The notes under the pieces: generated by a model
Seen by the model: only the letters and a program-made list of their open reading frames with translations
Databases searched by the model: none
What the model was told of the DNA's origin: nothing
Assembly (NCBI RefSeq): GCF_000383415.1
Contig: NZ_KB911264.1
Location: 1 to 64,000 of the forward strand
DNA from: Hyphomicrobium zavarzinii ATCC 27496
GTDB lineage: Bacteria > Pseudomonadota > Alphaproteobacteria > Rhizobiales > Hyphomicrobiaceae
DNA length: 64,000 nt
Reading direction: 5' to 3'
Shown: positions 1 through 8,723 of the stretch, in pieces
Layout of the letters: each line of letters opens with the position of its first letter
How positions within the stretch are numbered: position 1 is the stretch's first letter
Made by a program: the position numbers and the translations under genes

Positions 1-2012
1 CCCGAGAGCACGCCGTTCGCAGCATTGCGCGAACCGGTGACAACATTGCCCGTCCCCGTGCCAGTCGTATTGTTGTCGTCGCCGCTCACCACATTGCCGG
101 AGCCAACACCAGCCGCGACGTTCCGCGAGCCGGTCACGATGTTGCCCGTCGCAGTACCCGTCGCGCTGTTGTCCGAACCGCCAACCAAGTTACCGCTCAG
201 GAAGCCAGCGGCGGTGTTGCGATCTCCCGTCACGCCATTGCCCGTGAAAGCCCCGAGCGCAGTATTGAAATCACCGCTCACGAGATTGCCACTTCCGGTG
301 CCGTTGGCGGAGTTGTCGCTCCCGCTCACGCCATTTCCTGCAAAGAACCCGAACGCGTTGTTCCGGTCACCGCTCACACCGTTGCCGCTGAGCGTGCCAG
401 CGGCCTGGTTGTCGTCGCCCGAGATGAAATTGCCGGACGCAAAGCCGCTCGCATTGTTGCGGTCGCCGCCGATCGCATTCCCGGTCAACGCGCCGTAAGA
501 TGTGTTTCCGAAGCCATCCACGAAGTTGCCCGAGAGTGCCCCGCCAGCGGTATTGAGATCGCCTGTAACCGCATTGCCGGAAACGAAACCGTTGGAGGTA
601 TTCCCGCTTCCCTCCACGCCATTGCCCGCAAGAGCGCCCGTTGCGCTGTTACCGCTTCCGGTTACGTCGTTGCCTGAGCCTGATCCGCTGGCCGCATTGA
701 AATCACCAGTCACGCCGATGCCCGAGAGAGCGCCTGTTGCGCTGTTGTTATTGCCGATGACGTTGACACCTGAACCGAAACCATTGGCCGTGTTCAAGTT
801 GCCGACAACGTTGAGGCCGGAGAAAGCACCGGTAAACGTGTTGCCGTCCCCACTCGATCCCTGACCAGAGCCCGTGCCGATAGCAGTCGTTCCGTCACCG
901 TTGGCAAGCGCGGCCGAGCCGATCGCGATGGAACCGAGCGTTCCGCTTGCGTCTGCACCCGCACCAAGCGCGACAGAGCCGGTGCTGTTGCTCGTATCCG
1001 CACCGGCGCCAATTGCAGTCGAAAAGAAGCTCGTATCCGAATGCGCGTCCTGACCGAAAACGCTCGAGTTGAGGCTGTTGTTCGCGCTCGCACCTTGACC
1101 GACGACAGTTGCATTGCCCGATGTGTTCGCGCTTGCGCCTTGGCCAATCACGGTGCCGTTGGGACCGGCCACCAACGACGCGCCATTGCCAACGACCGTA
1201 CCGTTCGGGCTGAGCGCGATCGTGGAATCGGATCCAAAGAGGCTGGCATTCGGGCTTCCGCTGATGGATGAGCCCTGACCAAAAAGACTGGCGTTGTTAC
1301 TCAGCGTGATTGACGAGCCCTGACCGAACACGCTGGCGTCGCTGCTGCTCAGGATGCTGGCGGAGTCGCCGAAAACGCTGCCGTTGTTTGCATGAAGGCC
1401 AGCTACGGCCGTAATGCTCGCTCCGTGACCGAACACGCTGCCATTGTTGGCATCGCCCCCCACGACGGCGTTGATGCTCGCACCCTGCCCCGTCACCGTG
1501 CCGTTGTTGGCGTTGCCTCCGAGCGCATTGATGTTCGCACCCTGCCCGATGACGGTTCCATTGTTCGCGCTGCCAACGACCGCTGTGATATTGGCATCCT
1601 GACCGACGACGGTCCCATTCGTAATGCCTATTGCCGTCGCGTTGTTGCCGACGACGGTCGTGAATGGGCTGTTGACGTCGACGATAATTCCATCCAAACC
1701 CGCCTGCGCGTTGTCGCCTATTGCCGTCGTACCTTGTCCGACAGCTTGCGCTCCGGGTCCGCACGCAAAGGAGCCCGCGCCTATCGAGGACGCGCCGTCC
1801 GTGCCAGAAGAAATGCTGTGATTGTGGGAGCCGGGCCCTGCCGCGTTTCCGGTGGTCGCTGCGACATCCGTTATGCACTCCTCGGCTCTCGCTCCATCCG
1901 CGGTCGCGAAGCTCACAGCCGCGACGAGCGCGATTGCACTGACGGTTGAGAGAAGCGGCCGCATCGAAACGGCAAGACCGCGAGAACCTGAAACCTGTAC
2001 GCGACGCGACAT
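1..2012 (-). CDS. Adhesin-like secreted repeat protein, C-terminus off the window
   Basis: An uninterrupted minus-strand frame runs from ATG 2012 to the left edge, about 670 codons with no stop. GGGGAG lies 9 nt before the ATG. After a long signal peptide (hydrophobic about residues 18-40, ending ADGARAEE), residues 60-390 carry degenerate beta-roll-like repeats of the form G-Q-G-A/S-S-I-x4-N-x-S/T-V-F/V-G, then a stretch like the YadA head (AIGAGAD, VALGAGAD, AIGSAA). From base 821 to base 6 follow 17 tandem 16-residue units, consensus S/T-G-N-x-V-x-G-D/S-x-N-x-A-x-G-x-x. Known of the family: such heads occur in trimeric autotransporter adhesins and related surface proteins. The C-terminal anchor is outside the window, so the trimeric autotransporter assignment is inference. 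Confidence 0.8.
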   Translation of the reverse strand, partial: MSRRVQVSGSRGLAVSMRPLLSTVSAIALVAAVSFATADGARAEECITDVAATTGNAAGPGSHNHSISSGTDGASSIGAGSFACGPGAQAVGQGTTAIGDNAQAGLDGIIVDVNSPFTTVVGNNATAIGITNGTVVGQDANITAVVGSANNGTVIGQGANINALGGNANNGTVTGQGASINAVVGGDANNGSVFGHGASITAVAGLHANNGSVFGDSASILSSSDASVFGQGSSITLSNNASLFGQGSSISGSPNASLFGSDSTIALSPNGTVVGNGASLVAGPNGTVIGQGASANTSGNATVVGQGASANNSLNSSVFGQDAHSDTSFFSTAIGAGADTSNSTGSVALGAGADASGTLGSIAIGSAALANGDGTTAIGTGSGQGSSGDGNTFTGAFSGLNVVGNLNTANGFGSGVNVIGNNNSATGALSGIGVTGDFNAASGSGSGNDVTGSGNSATGALAGNGVEGSGNTSNGFVSGNAVTGDLNTAGGALSGNFVDGFGNTSYGALTGNAIGGDRNNASGFASGNFISGDDNQAAGTLSGNGVSGDRNNAFGFFAGNGVSGSDNSANGTGSGNLVSGDFNTALGAFTGNGVTGDRNTAAGFLSGNLVGGSDNSATGTATGNIVTGSRNVAAGVGSGNVVSGDDNNTTGTGTGNVVTGSRNAANGVLS

Positions 2013-2571
2013 GTAACGCCACTCCCCGAACGCACTACGTTGCCCACCAGAGCTTTCGATCAGGGCGCACGCGTCCGTCCGGGCAGCCACACGCTGCCGG
2101 CTACGGCTTTTGCGCCATACCGAAAAACCCGCGCACCCCGCGCTTTGGTCTGGAAACGAATTGCGAGACGCCGACAAACACGGCGTTTGCAGAACGCGCC
2201 CCCGCGCCCTGTCTCGCTTTTGGGAGAGCAAAACGCTCTCCGGACTGCGCAGCCCCACCCGTGCAAGCCGGGCCCTCTGGGGGACACCGGCGCTTCGGAT
2301 ATTCCCCGCAACGCGCCGGTTGGCGCCTGCTTCAACCCGACACGACAAGCAAGGCTTGCACACAGGTTGTCCACAGACGATTCATAAAGGAGCTACTCGC
2401 CCGCCTCTTTTCAACACAAAAGCACGGAGGCTGATCATCTTGCGGGCCGCGCGTTGCAAGAAAACCACGATCAAGTTTCGAAACGAAATGCGGGTTGCGC
2501 TCCAGGCGCGCACCCCAAGCCTCTGGACCGATTGAGAAAGGAAACGCCCCGCTGAGTGCAGGGCAGAGGCG
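2013..2571. other. Gene-free stretch upstream of the adhesin gene
   Basis: About 560 bases between the start of the minus-strand adhesin gene and the end of the next minus-strand gene. Several overlapping short frames on both strands are arginine- and proline-rich with no recognisable domain or convincing ribosome site. The adhesin promoter should lie here, but I cannot point to a clear -35/-10 pair. Confidence 0.5.
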
Positions 2572-3276
2572 TCAGGGCTGTTTCTTCTGCGCCTTGGGGG
2601 ACTCCGCCTTGGACGAAGGGGCTTTCGGCTCCGCGTTCGACTTCGCGTCCTTTGGGGACGAAGCGAGCGGGGACACCTGCTGACCGGGGGTCTCGCCCGT
2701 TGCGGTCGCGCTCTGCGAAGGCGGAGGCGCCGCAACCTCGATCGCGATCCCGAAGAGCTTCCAGTCTTTCTCGCTCCGCTCGAAGGCCAGGTCGAAGCTC
2801 ACCCGCTCGGGAAGCGTTTCGAAATACCCCGAGAGCCTCAGATGGCCATTCGCCTGTATGGCCGGAGGGCGCACGAGTTTGGGCTCGAAGAACAGAATGG
2901 GCGAGAGGTCCAGGTTCCGCCCTCGGACCTGCGCAAAGATCTCCGCGAGACGCGCCGGATTGTTGGCCTCCTGGAAGCCGGGCGCCGCGAGATCGCGAAG
3001 CACCGAGTAGTTGCCCGTGGCGTTCGCCTGGTTGAGGGCGATGATCGTGGTGCGGATCAAAAGGTTGAGCTTGTAGACATCAGGAACGCCGGACGCTGCG
3101 CCCACCTCGCCGCCCTGCCCTGAAGCCGCGCCAGCCTTGGGGTCCGTCGCGACTGTCGCTTCAGCAGCCGCCGGGGGTGGCGCACCCTTCCCCGCATCGC
3201 CGGCACCAGCCGCAGCTTCTGCCCACGCGAGAAAGCAAACGATGAGAAACGCCACGCCGCGTGTGAACATGCCCAT
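2572..3276 (-). CDS. Secreted hypothetical protein with low-complexity C-terminus
   Basis: 234 residues. The N-terminus (MGMFTRGVAFLIVCFLAWAEAAAGA) is a classical Sec signal peptide; a second in-frame ATG at 3270 could also start it. Residues 25-60 are alanine/glycine-rich linker. Residues 65-175 form the only ordered-looking domain, with a helical start (LIRTTIIALNQANATGNYSVL) and a strand-rich end (FERSEKDWKLFGIAIEV), reminiscent of small NTF2-like folds, though this is a guess. The last 55 residues are rich in Ser, Pro, Lys and Ala. No catalytic motif is seen. It stands alone between the adhesin gene and the divergent alcohol dehydrogenase gene. Confidence 0.75.
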   Translation of the reverse strand: MGMFTRGVAFLIVCFLAWAEAAAGAGDAGKGAPPPAAAEATVATDPKAGAASGQGGEVGAASGVPDVYKLNLLIRTTIIALNQANATGNYSVLRDLAAPGFQEANNPARLAEIFAQVRGRNLDLSPILFFEPKLVRPPAIQANGHLRLSGYFETLPERVSFDLAFERSEKDWKLFGIAIEVAAPPPSQSATATGETPGQQVSPLASSPKDAKSNAEPKAPSSKAESPKAQKKQP

Positions 3277-3569
3277 TGAAGATCAAGAGGGGGCCCCCGA
3301 GACCCCAGCCAAGCCGCTCTCCTGCCTAGCACGGCCCTCGCACCGCAACAACAAAACCGCCCGGCTTGCCGGAACGCACCCGCAAATCCGTCACAGGGCG
3401 ACGCCAGACCATTGATCCAAAACAGAGATCCAAGCGCGACGAGCGAATAAACAAGGGTCGGCCGCATAAGCGGACCGCAACACCGGAGCGTCGGAGCGCC
3501 ACCGCACCACGAGCGGCTCTCGCTCCACACCCGGGAGGCGTTCCCCGTTCCAGACAGGAGTATCGAGAC

Positions 3570-4646
3570 ATGACCAAGAAGATGAAGGCCGCAATCTTCG
3601 TCGAAAAGGGACGCATCGTGCTCGACGAGAAGCCGGTGCCGGACATCGGCCCAACCGACGCCCTGATCCGCATCACCACCACCACGATCTGCGGAACCGA
3701 CGTTCACATCCTGAAAGGCGAATATCCCGTCGAAAAAGGGCTGACCGTCGGCCATGAGCCGGTCGGCATCATCGAGAAGCTCGGCTCGGGCGTGCAAGGC
3801 TTCCGCGAAGGCCAGCGCGTCATCGCTGGCGCCATCACCCCTTCAGGCTGGAGCAACGCGTGCCTATGCGGCTGCGGCGCCCAGGACGGAGCGGGGACGA
3901 AACACGGCTGGAAGGCCATCGGCGGCTGGAAGTTCGGAAACACGATCGACGGGTGCCAGGCAGAATATCTGCGTGTTCCGGACGCCATGGCCAACCTCGC
4001 CGCGATCCGTGACGACGTGAAGGACGAGCAGGTCCTCATGTGCCCCGACATCATGTCCACGGGTTTTGCAGGCGCCGAGACCGGCCAGATCAGGATCGGC
4101 GACACCGTCGCCATTTTCGCTCAGGGTCCGATCGGTCTCTGCGCCACGGCTGGCGCGAAGCTGATGGGCGCCACCACCATCATCGCCGTCGATACCGTTC
4201 CTGCCCGCTTGGACATGGCAAAGCGCATGGGAGCCGACATCGTCATAGACTTCAAGAAGGAGAACCCGGTGGACGCCATCCTGCGCCACACCGACGGGCG
4301 CGGCGTCGACGTTTCGATCGAAGCTCTGGGCACCCAGGGAACCTTCGAATCCGCCCTCCGTGTCCTCCGCCCGGGCGGGGTGCTCTCGAGTGTCGGTGTG
4401 TACTCGTCCGATCTCAAGATCCCCGTGGACGCTCTCAACGCCGGCCTCGGTGACAAATCGATCCGCACCACACTGTGCCCAGGGGGAAAGGAACGGATGC
4501 GGCGCATGATGGAGGTGGTCGCCTCCGGCCGCGTGGACCTGGGCGGTCTGGTCACCCATCGCTTTACTCTGGACCAGATTGAGGACGCCTATGATCTGTT
4601 CGCGAACCAGCGCGACGGGGTCTTGAAGGTTGCCGTAACACCGTAG
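3570..4646 (+). CDS. Zinc-dependent alcohol dehydrogenase (MDR family)
   Basis: 358 residues, oxidising an alcohol with a nicotinamide cofactor. ATG 3570 is chosen because AGGAG lies just upstream (3556-3560) and the product begins MTKKMKAAIF, as in the family; the open frame extends further upstream without such support. Catalytic zinc candidates are C41 (CGTDVH), H62-E63 (GHEP) and D160 (CPDIMSTGF), the pattern of the isopropanol dehydrogenase (TBADH-like) branch. The four-cysteine structural-zinc lobe is not typical. The cofactor motif is AQGPIG (184-189), with D208 at the end of the second strand favouring NAD over NADP (inference). Monocistronic: a strong terminator follows. Confidence 0.9.
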   Translation: MTKKMKAAIFVEKGRIVLDEKPVPDIGPTDALIRITTTTICGTDVHILKGEYPVEKGLTVGHEPVGIIEKLGSGVQGFREGQRVIAGAITPSGWSNACLCGCGAQDGAGTKHGWKAIGGWKFGNTIDGCQAEYLRVPDAMANLAAIRDDVKDEQVLMCPDIMSTGFAGAETGQIRIGDTVAIFAQGPIGLCATAGAKLMGATTIIAVDTVPARLDMAKRMGADIVIDFKKENPVDAILRHTDGRGVDVSIEALGTQGTFESALRVLRPGGVLSSVGVYSSDLKIPVDALNAGLGDKSIRTTLCPGGKERMRRMMEVVASGRVDLGGLVTHRFTLDQIEDAYDLFANQRDGVLKVAVTP

Positions 4647-4680
4647 CGGCCTCCCCGCAAAAACGTCCCGGATGAGACGA

Positions 4681-4717
4681 AGAGCGTGCTTTCGAAGAAC
4701 GGAGGCGCGCTCTTTTT
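4681..4717 (+). terminator. Rho-independent terminator after alcohol dehydrogenase
   Basis: The arms AGAGCGTGC (4681-4689) and GCGCGCTCT (4704-4712) pair over nine positions with one G-T wobble and are followed directly by a T run. Confidence 0.75.
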
Positions 4718-4968
4718 AGTTTGGTTTGAGGCGACCACACCGCGCGCCAAACGTGGCGCATACGCATCTTTATTTAAAAAGTAAAGATTTTACGTAGGGA
4801 ACCACATTGGAAATGATTTCAAATTGCAAACGAGGGAATAAAAATATCATCGGATTGATATAAACCATCTGATTTCAAGCACAGGATTAACACTCAATAA
4901 GCCATATCTGCGGCAATGTGGCGCTCGAAAAGAAAAATAATAAGTCATGTTAATCGAGGGTGAATCTC
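4718..4968. other. AT-rich leader before carbonic anhydrase
   Basis: No gene is seen. From about 4765 to 4955 the base composition is strikingly AT-rich compared with the surroundings. It holds a short AT hairpin, ATCTTTA (4766-4772) with TAAAGAT (4782-4788), and a near-palindrome at 4807-4823. It probably contains the promoter and control region of the downstream carbonic anhydrase gene. Confidence 0.5.
4807..4823. promoter_or_regulatory. Palindrome upstream of carbonic anhydrase
   Basis: GAAAT (4810-4814), central G, ATTTC (4816-4820), extended by TT/AA with one mismatch. Its size and position suit a dimeric repressor or activator site; no regulator can be named. Confidence 0.35.
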
Positions 4969-5769
4969 GTGCACATCGGAAGACGCACTTTCCTGAAAAT
5001 GGCAACTGCGAGTTGCGCCTGTGGACTTTCCGGCTTCTCCGCTCACGCGGGAAACGAAAGCGCCCAATCACATGCTCCCGGAGCGGATCACAAATCCCAT
5101 TGGTCCTACGAAGGCCAAACGGGACCCGCCCATTGGGGCGAGCTTTCCCCTGATTTCAAGGTGTGCCGCCTCGGATTGGAGCAGACGCCTATCGATCTCT
5201 CAGGGTCTTTGAAAGCCGATCTCGGATCGCTCGCGATCGATTATCACAACGTCCCGTTCAAGGTGCTGAACAACGGCCATACCATTCAGGCCGATTGCAG
5301 CACCGGATGCGCCTTCAGCATCGCCGACACGCGCTATGATCTCGCACAGTTTCATTTCCATCACCCAAGCGAGCATTTGCTGGATGGCAAAGCGTTCGAC
5401 ATGGAATTGCATTTGGTCCACAAGTCGGCCGACGGCGCTCTCGCTGTCATAGGCGTCTTCGTTGCATCCGGAAGCCACAACCCCGCGCTCGACAGCATCT
5501 TCTCGAGAATGCCGGCCAGCGAAGGTGCGGCCACCGTCGCGGATGTCGAGATCGACCCGTCGAGCCTGCTTCCTGCCGCGCGCAATCACTTCCGCTATGC
5601 CGGATCTCTCACCACGCCGCCTTGTTCGGAGGGACTGGTGTGGACCGTTTTCCGCGATCCTATCGAAGCCTCTCCGGCCCAGATTCAGAAATTCGCGGCT
5701 CTGTTCCCGAATAACGCGCGCCCCGTGCAGAGAAAGAACAATCGCTTCCTCATCGAAGCCAGCCCGTGA
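4969..5769 (+). CDS. Alpha-class carbonic anhydrase, Tat-exported
   Basis: 266 residues; catalyses CO2/bicarbonate interconversion in the periplasm. GTG 4969 is preferred over GTG 4960 because AGGG (4957-4960) then sits 8 nt upstream instead of touching the start. The N-terminus holds a twin-arginine signal (GRRTFLK, then a hydrophobic stretch ending AHAG). The three zinc histidines are H129 and H131 (QFHFHH) and H148 (ELHLVH); the family signature around SEHLLDGK and the late [11 protein letters not shown] segment are both present. The length fits the family. It precedes a chemoreceptor gene by about 40 bases, but a functional link is not evident. Confidence 0.93.
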   Translation: MHIGRRTFLKMATASCACGLSGFSAHAGNESAQSHAPGADHKSHWSYEGQTGPAHWGELSPDFKVCRLGLEQTPIDLSGSLKADLGSLAIDYHNVPFKVLNNGHTIQADCSTGCAFSIADTRYDLAQFHFHHPSEHLLDGKAFDMELHLVHKSADGALAVIGVFVASGSHNPALDSIFSRMPASEGAATVADVEIDPSSLLPAARNHFRYAGSLTTPPCSEGLVWTVFRDPIEASPAQIQKFAALFPNNARPVQRKNNRFLIEASP

Positions 5770-5807
5770 ACCCCGCAGCCCGTACCCCCATTCAAGAGGA
5801 TAAGGCA

Positions 5808-7835
5808 ATGAACGCCCTCGCTACGGCCTTCAACAATCTCAAGGTCAACACCAAGATCGCTGCGGGATTTGCCGCAGTCCTGGCCATCTTGATCGTCGTG
5901 GCAGGGCTAAGCCTGAAAACGCTCGTCGCACTCGGGCATGAGTTCGAAACCTACGCACAGCGCGTGAAGGTGGTCGGCATCGCACGCGATGTGGATCGTG
6001 AGTTTCTCGCGTTCCGCCGCCTCGTGAGGGAATTCTCGATCAACGGGCACGAAGAGGATCTCGAGAAGGCAAATGCGATCCGGCACAAGCTTTCGGCCGA
6101 CATCGCCAAGGGGCTCGACGAAATCAAGAACCCCGAACGTCTTGCTAAGATGCGTGCCATCGGCAAGGACTTCGAGATCTACACTGCGAGCCTCGACAAA
6201 CTGGCCCCGCTCCGTCGCGACCAGAAAACCCAGATCAAGGATGTGCTCGATCCGGCCGGCGAAACGCTCTACCGCAACATCAACGCCATGATCGAAAGCG
6301 GGGCCGGAAGCGGCAACGCCAACGTCGTGATCCTCGGCAATGAGGCGATGCAGCACCTGATGATCGCCCGGCTGAATGCGAACAAGCTGCTCGCCCGCCA
6401 TGAGGAGAGCGCCAAGGAAGCCGCGGAGGGCGCTTTCCGAAACCTCGCGACCGTCATTGCGCAGATCGGCAAGCTCCACCTCGCGGAAGACGCACGAAAG
6501 GCTTACGACAACGTCGCTGCCACCACCCGCACGTACCAGGAAGCCTTTGCCGGCGCGGCCGAGGACTATCACGAGGTCGATACGCTCGTGAACGGAGAGA
6601 TGCGCAAGATCGCCGAAGAGATTGCGACGCTTTCCAGCGATATCAAAGTGAGCGGCGTCGAGGAGGAGCACAAGCTGGAGCGCGAGACGCTCGATCTCAT
6701 TGCGTCCTCCCAGCGCTCCGCCCTTGTCCTGTCGCTCGCGGGGCTGATCGGCGGCATCGTGCTCTCCTGGCTCATCGGCCGCGGCATCGCCAATCCCATT
6801 CGCGCCGTCTCGGCGGTGCTGCTCGAGCTCGCTAACGGCAACAAGTCCGTCGCGGTCCCCTTCACCGAGCGCAAGGACGAGGTCGGCGAGAACGCGCGTG
6901 CCGCTCGCATCTTCAAGGACAACCTGCTCAAGATCGAGCAGATGGAAATCGAGAGGCGCGATAACGAGCGCCGCGTGGCCGAACAGCGCAAGGCCGATAT
7001 GCACAAGCTGGCCGACGAATTCCAGCGCGCAGTTGGCGGCATCGTCGACACCGTCTCCTCGGCATCCGCTCAGCTCGAGGTGGCCGCAGGCTCCCTCGCC
7101 CGCACGGCCGAAACCACGCAGTCGCTTTCGGGTTCCGTGGCCAGCGCCTCCGAGCAGACCTCGACCAACGTGCAGGGTGTGGCGGCCGCCTCCGAGCAGC
7201 TCTCCTCGACAGTCCAGGAAATCAGCCGGCAAGTTCAGGAGAGCAGCATCATCGCGTCTCAGGCCGTCCACCAGGCATCGAAAACCAACGACTGCGTCAG
7301 CGAGCTTTCCCACTCGGCAGATCGCATCGGCGACGTAATCGGCCTTATCAACACGATCGCAGGACAGACCAACCTGCTCGCCCTCAACGCCACCATCGAG
7401 GCGGCGCGAGCGGGTGACGCCGGCAAGGGATTTGCGGTCGTCGCACAGGAGGTCAAGGCGCTCGCCGCGCAAACCGCCAAGGCCACCAACGAGATCTCGT
7501 CTCAGATCTCCGACATGCAGACCGCGACCGGCGAAGCGGTCGGCGCGATCAAGGACATCACCGGCACCATCAACCGCATGTCCGAAATTGCGGGCGCCAT
7601 CGCCGCGGCCGTGGAGCAGCAGGGCGCGACGACCAAGGAAATCAGCCGCAACGTGCTCGAAGCGGCCAAGGGAACCTCGGAAGTCGCGACCAGCATCACG
7701 GACGTGAGCAAGGGCGCCTTCGAGACGGGCAGCGCCTCCTCGCAGGTTCTCTCGTCCGCCAAGCAGCTTTCGAGCGAAAGCGGCAGCTTGCGTGATGCCG
7801 TGAGATCGTTCCTCGCGACCGTGCGGGCCGCATAA
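5808..7835 (+). CDS. Methyl-accepting chemotaxis protein
   Basis: 675 residues. ATG 5808 follows AAGAGGATAAGG; an upstream in-frame ATG (5766) overlaps the carbonic anhydrase gene and lacks a site. TM1 is about residues 17-38. The periplasmic part (about 40-300) is all-helical and long, as in helical bimodular (HBM) sensor domains that bind small organic acids; this subclass call is inference. TM2 (about 305-326, [19 protein letters not shown]) leads to a HAMP domain, then the methyl-accepting domain. The kinase-contact hairpin tip ([16 protein letters not shown]) lies near residues 517-532. There is no C-terminal CheR-binding pentapeptide (it ends ATVRAA). No che genes lie nearby. Confidence 0.92.
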   Translation: MNALATAFNNLKVNTKIAAGFAAVLAILIVVAGLSLKTLVALGHEFETYAQRVKVVGIARDVDREFLAFRRLVREFSINGHEEDLEKANAIRHKLSADIAKGLDEIKNPERLAKMRAIGKDFEIYTASLDKLAPLRRDQKTQIKDVLDPAGETLYRNINAMIESGAGSGNANVVILGNEAMQHLMIARLNANKLLARHEESAKEAAEGAFRNLATVIAQIGKLHLAEDARKAYDNVAATTRTYQEAFAGAAEDYHEVDTLVNGEMRKIAEEIATLSSDIKVSGVEEEHKLERETLDLIASSQRSALVLSLAGLIGGIVLSWLIGRGIANPIRAVSAVLLELANGNKSVAVPFTERKDEVGENARAARIFKDNLLKIEQMEIERRDNERRVAEQRKADMHKLADEFQRAVGGIVDTVSSASAQLEVAAGSLARTAETTQSLSGSVASASEQTSTNVQGVAAASEQLSSTVQEISRQVQESSIIASQAVHQASKTNDCVSELSHSADRIGDVIGLINTIAGQTNLLALNATIEAARAGDAGKGFAVVAQEVKALAAQTAKATNEISSQISDMQTATGEAVGAIKDITGTINRMSEIAGAIAAAVEQQGATTKEISRNVLEAAKGTSEVATSITDVSKGAFETGSASSQVLSSAKQLSSESGSLRDAVRSFLATVRAA

Positions 7836-7888
7836 GTACAGACGGGCGGAATGGAAAGCGCCCCGTCACCAGAAAAGGGAGCGAGCGC

Positions 7889-8506
7889 CTAGCGGCCTCG
7901 CTCCAATTCGTCTTCAGCAACCGCAAGCACCTCGGCCTTGGCCTGGAAGGATGTGCAGAGCAATCCCAGATCGCACTCCTTCACCGGCAATCCGATGCAC
8001 TTGCAGAAGAAGTTGACGTGAACGTTGTTGCCCTCGGCTTTCAATCGCCGGATCAGCAGGAAGATGCAATCGCGGCAGCTCCCAACCGCCTGACGCCGCG
8101 TCTCGCCGCCGAGCTGCCCAACGAGCCGCCTCAGAATATCGCGCAGCAGCTCCTGCTTCTGGTCGCTCAGATGGTCGATATCGTTGAAAATCGACGCCAG
8201 CGGGTCTTCGGCCAGCCGCTTTTGCGCCTTCTCCGTCGCGGTGAGAATAGAGCTGCGGCCGTCGTAGGGAGACTTCTCTCTCCTGAGGTAGCCGCGATGC
8301 TCGAGCGCTTTGATGGTCTGCGAAGCCGTGCCGCGCGTCGTCGCCTGATAGGCGGCGAGGCCCCAGAGTGTGCGGCTGAACACATTGGCTCTCGAAAAGA
8401 AGCGCAGCGCGAGCCACTGCGCCGACGTTAACCGGTCACCCTCGCGCTCCGCAAGCATACCCCTGCTGAGCTGCAGAAGCAGTTCCCCGATCTCAAGCGC
8501 CAGCAT
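7889..8506 (-). CDS. MarR-family regulator with cysteine-rich C-terminal tail
   Basis: 205 residues. Residues 1-120 form a MarR winged-helix unit: recognition helix region TRGTASQTIKALEHRGYLRRE (57-77) and wing SPYDGRSSILTATEKAQK. The C-terminal extension carries all six cysteines: C144, C147 (CRDC), C168, C170 (FCKC), C178 and C184. Their arrangement suggests a metal or Fe-S site, or a thiol redox switch; this is inference. It converges on the chemoreceptor gene and diverges from the GGDEF-EAL gene, making that intergenic region a plausible operator site. Confidence 0.85.
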   Translation of the reverse strand: MLALEIGELLLQLSRGMLAEREGDRLTSAQWLALRFFSRANVFSRTLWGLAAYQATTRGTASQTIKALEHRGYLRREKSPYDGRSSILTATEKAQKRLAEDPLASIFNDIDHLSDQKQELLRDILRRLVGQLGGETRRQAVGSCRDCIFLLIRRLKAEGNNVHVNFFCKCIGLPVKECDLGLLCTSFQAKAEVLAVAEDELERGR

Positions 8507-8555
8507 ACAGCCCCCGCCAAAAAGAAGCTGGAATATCAGTATGCAAACTCATTTA

Positions 8556-8566
8556 GTCAAGTTGAC
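8556..8566. promoter_or_regulatory. Palindrome between marR-type gene and GGDEF-EAL gene
   Basis: GTCAAGTTGAC is a perfect 11-base palindrome around a central G, 50 bases upstream of the minus-strand MarR gene. Divergent location suits MarR autoregulation, but the site is short. Confidence 0.35.
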
Positions 8567-8723
8567 GAGTGCGGATAGTTTTAGTTCGCAACCAGATGGT
8601 GCCATCGCAGATAAACATAGGGTTTTTGCCATCCTCAACGGCGTAAAAAGCCCCCTTCGGTTAACCGGCCCCTCACTTCCGCTGGGCGAACATGTCGCAG
8701 TCTACAGCAGGGGAACCGGCGCG

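Noticed and set aside
6-821. 48-bp periodic repeats resembling a CRISPR array
   Set aside because: The repeats are degenerate, in frame and encode a 16-residue protein motif with no spacers.
1297-2022. Minus-strand ORF of 241 Arg-rich residues, and Pro-rich plus-strand ORFs at 25-864
   Set aside because: They are other frames of the repeat-rich adhesin gene; the adhesin frame has a signal peptide and ordered repeats.
2371-2379. TTGTCCACA, resembling a DnaA box
   Set aside because: Single degenerate copy with no cluster, no dnaA or dnaN nearby.
5907-7472. 521-residue minus-strand ORF
   Set aside because: Antisense of the chemoreceptor gene, no domain, composition typical of a GC-rich shadow frame.
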